Assembly (NCBI GenBank): GCA_026991885.1
Contig: JALXAQ010000243.1
Span: forward strand, 1-35,457
From: Thiotrichaceae bacterium
Lineage (GTDB): Bacteria; Pseudomonadota; Gammaproteobacteria; Beggiatoales; Beggiatoaceae
DNA: 35,457 nt
Direction of reading: 5' to 3'
In this document: piece after piece, positions 16,801 through 25,968 of the stretch
How positions within the stretch are numbered: the stretch's first letter is position 1
How the letters are laid out: each line of letters begins with the position of its first letter
Translations under genes and position numbers: made by a program
Notes under the pieces: model-generated
Seen by the model: only the letters and a program-made list of their open reading frames with translations
What the model was told of the DNA's origin: nothing
Databases searched by the model: none

Positions 16801-19800
16801 ATGTCAAATACCACTATTTTTCGCAAAGGCGTTTGTTTCCTACTCAACAGTGTCGTCGTCAACCTTCTATCCACAGAGAAAGAAAAAGTTTTTGAATTAC
16901 TTAAGAAAAATTTTACATTCACTGTCTCTGAAATTGCAGACGCTTTTCAAGACAGTTACAGTTATGCTTTAGCGGCAATCGCCACAGGCTTGATGCCCGC
17001 TGAGCAACAAAGTGATTTTTGGAAAAAACTTTTTCAATCTAAACCAGAAAACAATTTTTTACAGTGTATTGAACAAGACTATTTACAAGATTTTGTCCAA
17101 ATAGAAGGCATAACAAGTGAGAATTTGTCTACCTTTCGTGAAATCGCTGTTGAACAATGCAAGGCTTTAGCAAAAATCACACTATTTCAAGCCGATAATG
17201 TTCCGTTCAGTGAGGCGGAATTAGCCCAATTTCTCACAGATACGGAGAATTTTGCCATTAGCGATTTGGTATTAGAACAGGTGCCAATCGCTTTGGATAA
17301 ACGCTTATCGGCATTTCTGAAATATAATGAATTACTTGGCAATGCCATATTATTTTTCTTGCACAAAAAATTAGGCACGCGAGTCACAAAAACCTTAGAA
17401 GTTTTGCAGCGTGAAGGTTTCTTGTTGGATATACACAAGATTAAAAATATTGTGCAAGCGACAGAAGCTGATTTAAATCAAGCCTTGAGTGCCAAAAAAT
17501 TTGCTGAAGTGGCCGATCTGGGAGAAAAATTAGATAGTTTGCAACAGATTGAGTCTGTCATACAAACGCATTATAGCCATTTTCTTGAATTTAGCCGACG
17601 TTTTGCCAGTTGGGCAGCGTTGTTGAATATTCACATTGAGCCCGTGTTGTCGGCAATAGAGCAAATTCAAGGGAATTTGAAGAATTTCCATAGCAAGAAC
17701 AAGCAAACCAAGAGCGTTGCAGAGGCCATTTTAACTATTCTTAAGCATTTGTTGAAACAGTCGGATTTATCGCTTAAAATCAAACGACAGGATGAGTTTA
17801 TTCAACATAACAGGAGCAACCTTAAGTTAATAAAGGAAGTACTCGAATTATGGAAACAGATGCCCTCTTCTTCTCCACAATTCAGTCGACTTGCCATTGG
17901 ACTCGCGAGTGTGGTGTCTTCGGCGGGTTATTTAGAAAAAGCGGAATTTTTGTTGATACAGGCGTATCAAAATGCACGAAATGATGTGGAACGCGGCTTG
18001 ATTGCCTTTAATCGTTTTCAGGTGCATATACGGCAGCAAGCGTATGACAAAGCTTTGTCTCATTTAATGGAAGCGATTTTGCTCAATCCACAACGCTATG
18101 CTTTGCATGATGTGCATAAATATCCCATTGAACGCTTATTGGGTGCCGATGGCATGGGCTGTATTTTTCTCTGTGAACAGCGTTTAAAGAAAAATCAAAA
18201 AGTCGTCGTCAAATGTTTTTGGAAAACCCATAAGGGCTTACTCGATAAAGTTTTTCAAACACCCTGGCTGATAGCGGAGATTGCAGGAGAATATGTGCCG
18301 CAGCCCTTGGACTATGGTTTTTATGATCTGGCAAGGCAAAAGCGTGCCTTTTTTGTCACTGAATACATTGAAGGGGCGGTAGATGGCGAAACTTGGTTAA
18401 AACAATCTGGTAAATTGGAGATGAAAACGGGTATCGCTGTGGGTTTGCAAATAGCCAAAGCCTTGCAAATCGCACATCAGCATGGCATTTTACATTTAAA
18501 TTTAAAACCCGCCAATATCTGGTTGTTGAAACAAGGCAACAAGCTTTCGGTGAAAATAATAGATTTTGGTTTAGCGAAAGTCGCCCCTTCCTTAGGACAA
18601 GCCATCAGCACTCAGCCAAATCATTTTGACTTGAGTTTATTCGCGCAATCTATGCTATTTGATCGCTTGGATTATGCGCCACCAGAGCAACAAGGTTTGA
18701 CGTGTTATGGTCAGCCGAGCGCGAAAACGGATGTGTTTTCCTTTGGCAAAACGCTGTATCGTTTATTGACGGGAGAAAGGACTTTGCATCCAAAACATTT
18801 GGCACCTGAGTTGTTTGCATTGCTATGTGATTGTGTCGATAGTCTGCCTGAAAAACGGCTTGATGTAACAACTTTGAACAGTCGATTAACAGACTTATCT
18901 ACACAGCTTTCAGGAGTCAACATTTTCAATAAAAGAGCGTGGTGGGCGCAATTGGATGACAAGTGGAAAAAAGTTTTCAAGAAAGCTATTGCGATTGATG
19001 AACCGAGTGACAGTGATTTGGATAAAATATTTCAGTTGCAGCAATTGGATTGTAGTTGCAAAAAACTGAGCGATTTAGAACCGCTGCGCCCGTTGACTCA
19101 GTTGCAGAATTTGGTTTGTAGTTATAATCAAATCAGCGATTTAAAACCGTTGGAGTCGTTGACACATTTGCAAATATTGGATTGTACTTCTAATCAAATC
19201 AGCGATTTGGAACCACTTCGCTCCTTATCTCAGTTGCATAACTTGGTTTGTAGTTCTAATCAAGTCAGCGATTTAGAGCCGCTATGTCAGTTGACTCACT
19301 TGCGTGTTTTGTATTGCTGGGGAAATCAAGTCAGCGATTTAGAAGCATTACGCCTATTGATATTGCAGGATTTGGATTGCAGTTATAATCAAATCAGCGA
19401 TTTAAAACCGCTGTGTTCTTTGACACATTTGCGGCACTTGTATTGCGGAGGAAATCAAGTGAGCAATTTAGAGCCGATCAGTTCGTTGGCTCAGTTGCAG
19501 TATTTGGATTGTAGTGAGAATCAAATCAGAAATTTAGAACCGCTGCGCTCGTTAAGTCAGTTGCAGTATTTGGATTGCAGTGAGAATCAACTCAGCGATT
19601 TAGAACCGTTGCGCCCGCTGAAATATTTGCAAGAATTGATTTGCACGCAAAATCAAGTCAGCGATTTAGAACCATTGCGCTCGTTGACACAGTTGCAAAC
19701 TTTCATTTGCAGTGATAATCAAATCAGTGATTTAAATCCGCTAGGGGAGTTAATACAATTACAGCATTTGGATTGTAGTGAGAATAAAATAAAAGACTTA

Positions 19801-20523
19801 TATTATTTACGTGAATTGATCGAATTGCGTCAATTAGCTTGTGGTGATAATCAAATCAGCGATTTAAAACCTCTGACTCACTTAAGAGATTTACAGAAAT
19901 TGATTTGTAGTGAAAATCAAATCAGCGATTTGGGACCGTTACGCGATTTAAATCAGTTACAGATTTTGTATTGCAGTCGGAATGAGGTGAGCCATTTAGA
20001 GCCGTTGCAGTCGTTGACTGAGTTGCAAGTTTTGTGTTGTAGTATAAATCAAATCAGCGATTTAGGGCCACTGCGGGCCTTGAGTCAGTTGGAATCTTTG
20101 AATTGCGAGGGTAATAAAATCACTGGATTAGAACCAATTGGCGAATTGAAAGAGTTACGGAAATTGGCTTGTGGGGGAAATCAAATCAGTGATTTAGAAC
20201 CGCTTGCCCAGTTGAGCGAGTTGCGTCAATTGGATTGTGGTAATAATAAAATCAGTAATTTAGAACCGTTGCGTTCGTTGACTCAGTTGCAGATATTGTA
20301 TTGTTGGCGTAATCAAATCAGTGATTTAGATGCTTTGCGTCACTTGACTGAATTGCAAGAGTTGGATTGCGATGGTAATCAAATCATTGATTTAGAGCCG
20401 CTGTACTCGTTAAGCGGTTTGCAGGAATTGATTTATTATGGTAATCCACTCAGTCGGGCAGGAATAGATAAATTTAAAAAGGCTGTGCCTAGTTGTATCG
20501 TCAAGGAAAAGTGGTCGGTGTAA
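16801..20523 (+). CDS. Predicted pseudokinase with 21 leucine-rich repeats (second of tandem pair)
   Basis: This 1240-residue paralogue of the previous gene has the same N-terminal region (1-380), TPR-like stretch and kinase domain (about 447-700). The glycine loop GADGMGCIFL, Lys471 and DFG (588-590) are kept. The catalytic loop reads HLNLKPAN: Asn567 replaces the base Asp, through AAT at 18499-18501 where the sister gene has GAT. Phosphotransfer should be lost or very weak, so I call it a pseudokinase. The LRR region (about 746-1220) has 21 repeats of 22 residues (one of 21) plus a cap, against 8 in the sister gene. The proline-rich linker is shorter. TAACTGA repeats take the place of a ribosome site. 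It may bind or regulate the active sister kinase; partners are unknown. Confidence 0.87.
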   Translation: MSNTTIFRKGVCFLLNSVVVNLLSTEKEKVFELLKKNFTFTVSEIADAFQDSYSYALAAIATGLMPAEQQSDFWKKLFQSKPENNFLQCIEQDYLQDFVQIEGITSENLSTFREIAVEQCKALAKITLFQADNVPFSEAELAQFLTDTENFAISDLVLEQVPIALDKRLSAFLKYNELLGNAILFFLHKKLGTRVTKTLEVLQREGFLLDIHKIKNIVQATEADLNQALSAKKFAEVADLGEKLDSLQQIESVIQTHYSHFLEFSRRFASWAALLNIHIEPVLSAIEQIQGNLKNFHSKNKQTKSVAEAILTILKHLLKQSDLSLKIKRQDEFIQHNRSNLKLIKEVLELWKQMPSSSPQFSRLAIGLASVVSSAGYLEKAEFLLIQAYQNARNDVERGLIAFNRFQVHIRQQAYDKALSHLMEAILLNPQRYALHDVHKYPIERLLGADGMGCIFLCEQRLKKNQKVVVKCFWKTHKGLLDKVFQTPWLIAEIAGEYVPQPLDYGFYDLARQKRAFFVTEYIEGAVDGETWLKQSGKLEMKTGIAVGLQIAKALQIAHQHGILHLNLKPANIWLLKQGNKLSVKIIDFGLAKVAPSLGQAISTQPNHFDLSLFAQSMLFDRLDYAPPEQQGLTCYGQPSAKTDVFSFGKTLYRLLTGERTLHPKHLAPELFALLCDCVDSLPEKRLDVTTLNSRLTDLSTQLSGVNIFNKRAWWAQLDDKWKKVFKKAIAIDEPSDSDLDKIFQLQQLDCSCKKLSDLEPLRPLTQLQNLVCSYNQISDLKPLESLTHLQILDCTSNQISDLEPLRSLSQLHNLVCSSNQVSDLEPLCQLTHLRVLYCWGNQVSDLEALRLLILQDLDCSYNQISDLKPLCSLTHLRHLYCGGNQVSNLEPISSLAQLQYLDCSENQIRNLEPLRSLSQLQYLDCSENQLSDLEPLRPLKYLQELICTQNQVSDLEPLRSLTQLQTFICSDNQISDLNPLGELIQLQHLDCSENKIKDLYYLRELIELRQLACGDNQISDLKPLTHLRDLQKLICSENQISDLGPLRDLNQLQILYCSRNEVSHLEPLQSLTELQVLCCSINQISDLGPLRALSQLESLNCEGNKITGLEPIGELKELRKLACGGNQISDLEPLAQLSELRQLDCGNNKISNLEPLRSLTQLQILYCWRNQISDLDALRHLTELQELDCDGNQIIDLEPLYSLSGLQELIYYGNPLSRAGIDKFKKAVPSCIVKEKWSV

Positions 20524-20539
20524 GTGCCATGTCAAAGAC

Positions 20540-20559
20540 GTCCAAGATAAATCTTGGAC
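20540..20559. repeat. GTCCAAGAT palindrome, copy 3
   Basis: GTCCAAGATAAATCTTGGAC lies 16 bases after the pseudokinase stop. Copies 1-3 bracket each of the two LRR kinase genes, and copies 3 and 4 bracket gshB. No T-tract follows directly. Confidence 0.75.
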
Positions 20560-20629
20560 TCCTACCATTATAACTTTTTGGTGCAGGGTACGCCTTGCAC
20601 GTCTTTTCTTCAACCAAATAGGCAATACC

Positions 20630-21574
20630 ATGTCCAAACATCTTGGGATCGTAATGGATCCCATCGACAAGATAAAAGTTTCTAAAGACAGCAGTTTTGC
20701 CATGCTACTCGCAGCACAAGCACGCGGCTGGACGCTGTGGTACATGGAATTAAACGATTTATGGCTGTGCGATGGGCACGCGAATGCTTTTATGCGTGAA
20801 TTGCAAGTTTATGATGATCCTAATCATTGGTTTACGCTGGGCAGTTCAGAAACCGCCCCTTTAGACACTTTGTCTGTCATCTTGATGCGTAAAGATCCTC
20901 CCTTTGATCTAGAGTATATTGTCGCTACTTACCTACTAGAACAGGCAGAAGCCGCTGGCACTTTAGTCGTCAATAAACCCCAAAGTCTCCGTGATGCGAA
21001 TGAAAAGCTGTACACGGCTTGGTTTCCAGACTGTTGTGCCCCGACGCGAGTCACGCGCCGTGCCGCCTGTTTGCGGGATTTTTTGCAGGAGCATGGCGAA
21101 ATCATCCTTAAACCCTTAGATGGCATGGGGGGCAAGTCTATTTTTCAATTAGTCCAAGGCGATGTCAATACGTCGGTGATTATCGAAACGATCACCGAAC
21201 AGGAGCAACGTTTTGTCATGGCACAACGCTATATCCCCGAAATTGCACAGGGGGATAAGCGCATTTTATTGGTGGATGGTGAGCCGATACCGTATGCTTT
21301 AGCCCGGATTCCAGCCGTTGGGGAAAGTCGTGGCAATCTGGCGGCGGGTGGACGCGGTGAAGGTGTGCCTTTGAGTGAGCGTGATAAGTGGATTTGTGCC
21401 CAAGTGGGTCCGCTGTTACGCGAAAAAGGTTTGTTATTTGTTGGCTTAGATGTGATCGGTCATTATCTAACAGAAATCAATGTGACGAGTCCGACTTGTA
21501 TCCGTGAATTGGATAAATTGTATGGGCTGGATATTGGGGGACATTTGATGCGTGTTATTGAAGATAAACTGTAA
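20630..21574 (+). CDS. gshB: Glutathione synthetase
   Basis: This 314-residue ATP-grasp enzyme joins glycine to gamma-glutamylcysteine to make glutathione in the cytoplasm. It starts LGIVMDPIDKIKVSKDSSFA, typical of proteobacterial GshB. The ATP-grasp part has ILKPLDGMGGKSIF and GDKRILLVDGEP. The metal and substrate end is EINVTSPTCIRELDKLYGLDI. Length is normal. No good Shine-Dalgarno sequence precedes the ATG. It is bounded by GTCCAAGAT palindromes on both sides and followed by a large structured repeat. Confidence 0.97.
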   Translation: MSKHLGIVMDPIDKIKVSKDSSFAMLLAAQARGWTLWYMELNDLWLCDGHANAFMRELQVYDDPNHWFTLGSSETAPLDTLSVILMRKDPPFDLEYIVATYLLEQAEAAGTLVVNKPQSLRDANEKLYTAWFPDCCAPTRVTRRAACLRDFLQEHGEIILKPLDGMGGKSIFQLVQGDVNTSVIIETITEQEQRFVMAQRYIPEIAQGDKRILLVDGEPIPYALARIPAVGESRGNLAAGGRGEGVPLSERDKWICAQVGPLLREKGLLFVGLDVIGHYLTEINVTSPTCIRELDKLYGLDIGGHLMRVIEDKL

Positions 21575-21582
21575 CTACTCAA

Positions 21583-21689
21583 TTCCTCGTTCCCACGCTC
21601 TGCGTGGGAATGCATTCAGGGACGCTCTGCGTCCCGCACCGCAGAGCGGTGCAAACAGGCATTCCCACGCAGAGCGTGGGAACGAGGAA
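21583..21689. repeat. Three-way-junction repeat: 31-bp stem with two inner hairpins
   Basis: The outer arms 21583-21613 and 21659-21689 are perfect complements. Inside are two further hairpins, GGGACGC-TCT-GCGTCCC (21619-21635) and GCACCGC-AGA-GCGGTGC (21636-21652). Each outer arm can also fold on itself around CGCTCTGCG. The element can therefore form a cloverleaf-like structure. It lies 9 bases after the gshB stop. A decayed relative is visible at about 33927-34046. It is probably a dispersed repeat element of this genome. Confidence 0.85.
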
Positions 21690-21753
21690 AAGATAAGCTT
21701 TATGCAAGACAACCCAGCACATCGATGTTGTAACTGCTATACTGACTGTAGGA

Positions 21754-21773
21754 GTCCAAGATTTATCTTGGAC
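21754..21773. repeat. GTCCAAGAT palindrome, copy 4
   Basis: GTCCAAGATTTATCTTGGAC is followed by ATTTTTT, so this copy resembles a rho-independent terminator on the + strand. It lies only about 20 bases before the next ATG, preceded by a strong AGGAGGT at 21781-21787. Confidence 0.75.
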
Positions 21774-21795
21774 ATTTTTTAGGAGGTATTTAGTT

Positions 21796-24675
21796 ATGCG
21801 ATTAATACAAACCCTGTTATGGGGCACTTTTTTAAGTTTGTTATGTCTACCGGTTTTCGCTTGGCAAGTTAAAACCACAGACACGCAAGTGATGGTTAGT
21901 AATGAGATTCAACGAGATGGTGTGGATGTGTATTTAGTCTGGTTTGATCTAGATAGTGATCCTGTGAACTTTATTTCGTTGACATTCGATGCAGCGTGGA
22001 ACTGGCAATCGGGTTTAAAGCCTGTATTCAATGCAGCAATAGATTTGCCCGTTTTTGATTTATACAGCATCCCGTTGATTGAAAATCAAGCTTGCCCTGA
22101 TAGCCATCGCTGTTTTTTAGCTTTTATCGCTACTTCGCCTGATCTGGAGCCCACCCGCTCTGAATCTTGGCTAGCTTCGTCATTTTTCCCATTAAGTTTG
22201 TCGGCGGGTTGTGAGCGTTTTCCCGGGCAAGACGTTTTCTTGTCTTGTGACGGCGATGGTAATCGTTTTTATGGGGATGTTACCGCATCGGCGGCTCTAC
22301 CTGAAGCGACTATAGATGACACCACAGAGACAGAAAAACCTGATATTTTCAAACGAGTCGGCGATAAATTGCTTTTTGCCAATGGACAAGCGAAACGATT
22401 TCAAGTCATTAATATTGCTGATTTATCCAATCCGCGTTTAGTGGGATGGTCCGCTTTATCTGGCTATCCCCGTGAACTTTATGTGTTGGGTGACTTTTAT
22501 GTGTTATTGCAAAGCAATTATGGGGGTGAAGACGGTACGCGGTTAACCGTTTTACGTCAAAATCAAGATGGCACGCTGTCCACGGTACAAGAAAAAACTT
22601 TACCGGGCTGGTTTATTGAATCGCGGCGGCGTGGTGATTTGATTTACAGTGTGACGCAAAATCGATCCGATGTCGTTATATTAGATTGTGTTGATTGTGG
22701 GATTGTACAATCTGTCATAGATATTAATGTGTTACGCTTGAACGAGTCTGGAGAATTAGAGGAAGTCGATACGGCACAGTTGCCGGGTTATTCTCCCACA
22801 ATAGCGATTTTTCCTAATTATTTGGTGATTGCTAATCATAATCCAGAGGAAAATCAATGGCGTACTACACAAATTCAGGTTTTTGATTTGTCACAAACTG
22901 ATCCTTTGGTCGCTTTGCCCATTTTGAAGGTGCCAGGACAAGTGCCGTCTGAATTTCATTTGAGTGTGCTTGGTCAACAATTGCGCGTTGTGTATGGTCC
23001 TGCGGATCGTACAGATGGCAGCACTTTGGCTATTTATGATTTAAGCTCGTTAAAAATGCCGCTGATTGGACAAGTGGATAAGATTGCGCCGGGTGAAAGT
23101 TTATTTGCGACCCGTTTTGTAGATAATCGCGCTTTTGTGGTGACTTATGAACGTACCGATCCTTTATGGGTTATCGATCTGAGCGAGCCAAGTCAACCTA
23201 AAATATTGGGAGAATTGGAGGTGCCGGGCTGGTCAGAAAAAATGTTTTTCCATGATAACCGCCTCTTTGCTGTTGGTATAGACGATCAACCTTTAGAAAA
23301 TGAGGAAAGTCCTTGGGTGCAGCGTGTTAGCCTCTCATTGTTTAATGTGGATGAGCCAACTCAACTGAGTTTAATCAATCGCTTTACGCCCTTGGCGGGT
23401 GAAGTCAATTATAGTTGGTCATTGGCATTGTATGATGAAAGGGCTTTGCTGTTAAATTGGGAAGATGCTTTTGCTGCTTTGCCAATAGAGTCGTCGGGCA
23501 ATTATTTACAAATCGTGTCGTTGGAAAATGATAAAATTGAAGATGCTGGACTTGTCGAGCTTCCCGTGCAAATCCAACGTAGTTTATCCATTGCGCCAAA
23601 CGTGTTAGGGGCTTTAGGTGATCAAATATTCCAGACTATTCAGTGGGGAACTGGCGATCTGCAAATTTTAGGCGATTTAGAATTAGCCACTAATCTGAGT
23701 TGGTTAAAACTTCAAGATAACATGTTATGGGCTGCGGCGATGGGCTCACAGGGCTATTTCCGTTTATACCGTTATATAAAAGAGGATGTAGAAACGCCTG
23801 TAGAGCGTTGGCGTTTGCAGAGCGGCTATAATGGCTTAGAAATGGATAAAAATTTAGCGGTATTTTATGACTATTATCCCCTAACGGTGCAAGTGCTAGA
23901 TGTGCAAACAGGTGTCTTAAAAGCGGCACAAATTCTTGAGACGGTGGATATGCCTAACTATGGATGGTACAGCGGGGAAGCTTTTGTGCGTGATGGTTGG
24001 TTTTATGTGGGAGAGCAACGGAATGTGACGCAACTTCAATGGGTGTTGCGTAGTTGGGAGCTTGAGAGTGCGAAAGAGGCACCAAATCGCTCAATCCCCG
24101 GTCGTCCACTGGCATTCACGGCTAAAGGTGATTTAATCACGCAGGAATTCACCGCTCAAGGACAATTACGTTTGAATTTGTTGGCACTAGAGGCGGATAA
24201 TGCGCGTTTACTCCATAGCCGTGAAATTCCTTGCGAAGGTTATGCTGAGGTGATGTGGGCACCTGAAGTTGTGTATGTGACTTGTCAAACGGGTAATATA
24301 TACGTGCCTGTCGATGAGCAAGCGGAGAATGATGAAAAAGCGACAACGCAATTAGTGAAGTTGAATCCTATCGCAGGATTTAGTGAAATAGGGCGTTGGA
24401 CTTTGAGTGGTTATCAAAATTTACGTGCGGTTTCGTCGGATGTGGTTTTAGTGGCATCAAACTATGGAGGTTGGTGGTATTATGGAGCCGTAATCGCAAG
24501 TGATGTGCCTATCAACGAAACCGGCTGCAATATTTATCAATTGCAAAGCGAAAAGGAGCCGCAGCTACTCAAACATCTTGATAGTTGTCCCTATATGAAA
24601 AATCATATCGCGTTGACACCGACTCAAGCTTGGATGGCGGAAGGTTTTGCTGGGATCAAGGAAGTTAAGTGGTAA
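21796..24675 (+). CDS. Secreted beta-propeller protein
   Basis: The protein has 959 residues. A signal peptide (about 1-22, LLWGTFLSLLCLPVFA) sends it out of the cytoplasm. Residues 23-160 are an unassigned beta-rich domain with several Cys. From about 165 on there are many repeats of the type FANGQAKRFQVINIADLSNPRLVGW, FYVLLQ and LWVIDLSEPSQPKILGELEVPGW. These match secreted proteins with a C-terminal beta-propeller (Beta_propel-like, distant from WD40). Such proteins usually bind partners or surfaces; no enzyme motif is visible. A strong AGGAGGT lies 8 bases before the ATG, unlike most genes here, which suggests high expression. The FnIII-like secreted gene follows and may be co-transcribed. 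Confidence 0.8.
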   Translation: MRLIQTLLWGTFLSLLCLPVFAWQVKTTDTQVMVSNEIQRDGVDVYLVWFDLDSDPVNFISLTFDAAWNWQSGLKPVFNAAIDLPVFDLYSIPLIENQACPDSHRCFLAFIATSPDLEPTRSESWLASSFFPLSLSAGCERFPGQDVFLSCDGDGNRFYGDVTASAALPEATIDDTTETEKPDIFKRVGDKLLFANGQAKRFQVINIADLSNPRLVGWSALSGYPRELYVLGDFYVLLQSNYGGEDGTRLTVLRQNQDGTLSTVQEKTLPGWFIESRRRGDLIYSVTQNRSDVVILDCVDCGIVQSVIDINVLRLNESGELEEVDTAQLPGYSPTIAIFPNYLVIANHNPEENQWRTTQIQVFDLSQTDPLVALPILKVPGQVPSEFHLSVLGQQLRVVYGPADRTDGSTLAIYDLSSLKMPLIGQVDKIAPGESLFATRFVDNRAFVVTYERTDPLWVIDLSEPSQPKILGELEVPGWSEKMFFHDNRLFAVGIDDQPLENEESPWVQRVSLSLFNVDEPTQLSLINRFTPLAGEVNYSWSLALYDERALLLNWEDAFAALPIESSGNYLQIVSLENDKIEDAGLVELPVQIQRSLSIAPNVLGALGDQIFQTIQWGTGDLQILGDLELATNLSWLKLQDNMLWAAAMGSQGYFRLYRYIKEDVETPVERWRLQSGYNGLEMDKNLAVFYDYYPLTVQVLDVQTGVLKAAQILETVDMPNYGWYSGEAFVRDGWFYVGEQRNVTQLQWVLRSWELESAKEAPNRSIPGRPLAFTAKGDLITQEFTAQGQLRLNLLALEADNARLLHSREIPCEGYAEVMWAPEVVYVTCQTGNIYVPVDEQAENDEKATTQLVKLNPIAGFSEIGRWTLSGYQNLRAVSSDVVLVASNYGGWWYYGAVIASDVPINETGCNIYQLQSEKEPQLLKHLDSCPYMKNHIALTPTQAWMAEGFAGIKEVKW

Positions 24676-24763
24676 TCTCTCCTAAATGATTTGTGGTGGC
24701 AAAGCACTCTTCATGATAAAATTATCTTTCAATTTTTTTTATGTGACTAGGAGAATATTTAAT

Positions 24764-25699
24764 ATGTCAAACTCAAAATGTCGTTTAACAACGATGGCAA
24801 TGTCCATGATGTTATTCGGCAGTCATCCACTGATGGCCGCTGATTGTGGCCCAGCTTCCCATTGGATAGATAGTTGCCCAGCCGCTACCTATTCAGTTGA
24901 TACCATGCTCGATGTAACAATAGAAGATCAGCCCTGTGGAGCTGGTGGCTCAAGGCACCATGTTATCCTTCATGGTCAAACCCAGTTCAAGACTGAGGCG
25001 CCTCAAACAGATGAGCTGCATGAGATGAAGATCGAAATTGTCTCCCGCTCATTCACGGGTGGCGGCTATCTTTATCGTGCTGGCATAAATCAGGGACTAT
25101 CTCAGCAATCACGGGGTCTAGTTAGGGAATTAGGAGATGCTAATTGGGCTAGGTTCTACCTTGATCTTTTCTTTGAAATCAAGCTGCCCAATAACATCAT
25201 GGGAGGTGCTACATTACATAATAATGATGCTCGACGTATCCAAGTGGATACTGACAAATTCCCTCCATCTCCAGACTATGAATCAACTCGTCGGGTTTTG
25301 ACCCCTTTGCATAATGCAAGTAATGTCGAAGTGGCTTGTTTTATCGAGTCAAGACATAGAACATCAGTCACACCTAATGATGCTACTTTTACTGCCAGTG
25401 TTAGTCGAGTCGTGAACTTGCGATGGGAAAGCGTGCCTGATCTCGATCAGATGGGCTTTTTCGTTTGGAGGGGTCAACTCAAGGCGGGCAAAACGGAATG
25501 TGTCGTTGATGCAGAAAATTATAGTGAGGTGAAACGGATTAGCAAGCTAGTGCCACTAACTGATGATTTGGGTTATTCATATTTAGACAATCAAGTGGAA
25601 TCTGGAAATAGCTACTGTTACGCGCTAGAGAAGGTTGATTTAAGCGGTAAGAGTAGCTTTAATCTGGATGAGATCGCCTTTGTTACGGTGCCCGATTAA
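24764..25699 (+). CDS. Secreted protein with C-terminal FnIII-like domain
   Basis: The protein has 311 residues from the ATG at 24764. The frame extends to 24686, but AGGAG at 24749-24753 and the signal peptide (MAMSMMLFGSHPLMA, cleavage near ADC) fit 24764. The middle (about 30-200) is unassigned and contains paired Cys. Residues about 215-311 resemble an FnIII-like module seen at the end of many exported proteins: VVNLRWESVPDLDQMGFFVW, then a YSYLDNQVESGNSYCYALEKVD-like ending. It probably acts at the cell surface or in the sheath. It lies 88 bases after the propeller gene on the same strand. Specific function is unknown. Confidence 0.72.
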   Translation: MSNSKCRLTTMAMSMMLFGSHPLMAADCGPASHWIDSCPAATYSVDTMLDVTIEDQPCGAGGSRHHVILHGQTQFKTEAPQTDELHEMKIEIVSRSFTGGGYLYRAGINQGLSQQSRGLVRELGDANWARFYLDLFFEIKLPNNIMGGATLHNNDARRIQVDTDKFPPSPDYESTRRVLTPLHNASNVEVACFIESRHRTSVTPNDATFTASVSRVVNLRWESVPDLDQMGFFVWRGQLKAGKTECVVDAENYSEVKRISKLVPLTDDLGYSYLDNQVESGNSYCYALEKVDLSGKSSFNLDEIAFVTVPD

Positions 25700-25703
25700 A
25701 AAA

Positions 25704-25838
25704 TTAACGACAGGGATTTCTTTTTAGCAGGGATAAGTCAAAATATTAACGACAGGGATAAGTCAAAATATTAACGACAGGGATAAGTCTAAGTGGGATT
25801 TTGACTTATCCCTGCTAAAAAATAATCCCTGTCGTTAA
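25704..25838. repeat. 41-bp inverted repeat enclosing tandem copies of the same motif
   Basis: Arms 25704-25744 and 25798-25838 are complementary with two mismatches. Within and between them the unit TTAACGACAGGGATAAGTC recurs in direct order, with whole copies beginning near 25746 and 25771. The motif also appears inverted in the right arm. It begins 5 bases after the FnIII gene stop. There are no unique spacers, so it is not a CRISPR array. It is probably a nested repeat element. Confidence 0.8.
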
Positions 25839-25887
25839 GCACTGCTCAAAGTTATAAATTTACTTCGTTACTTCGTTTCAACGAGTT

Positions 25888-25919
25888 GGTGGGTTTCGCT
25901 CCGCTCTACCCACCCTACA
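25888..25919. repeat. GTGGGTTTCGCTCCGCTCTACCC-type palindromic repeat
   Basis: GGTGGGTTTCGCT and the downstream CTACCCACCCTAC give an imperfect hairpin upstream of the ParA fusion gene. A related remnant lies at 10826-10846. Such pieces are common intergenic repeats in filamentous bacteria. Confidence 0.5.
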
Positions 25920-25931
25920 AAAAAAAGCTTA

Positions 25932-25953
25932 ACTTAATGGCATTGACCCTACA
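25932..25953 (+). repeat. 22-bp repeat, left flank of the ParA/HhH unit
   Basis: This 22-bp sequence (ACTTAATGGCATTGA, then CCCTACA) recurs in perfect inverted orientation at 27902-27923. The pair brackets exactly the two-gene ParA-nuclease/HhH unit. A 15-bp match lies at 1525-1539, next to another dispersed repeat. Confidence 0.75.
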
Positions 25954-25968
25954 AATAGGTGACAAAAT

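Noticed and set aside
25704-25838. CRISPR-like array
   Set aside because: Units are direct and inverted copies of one motif with no unique spacers, and no cas genes are present.
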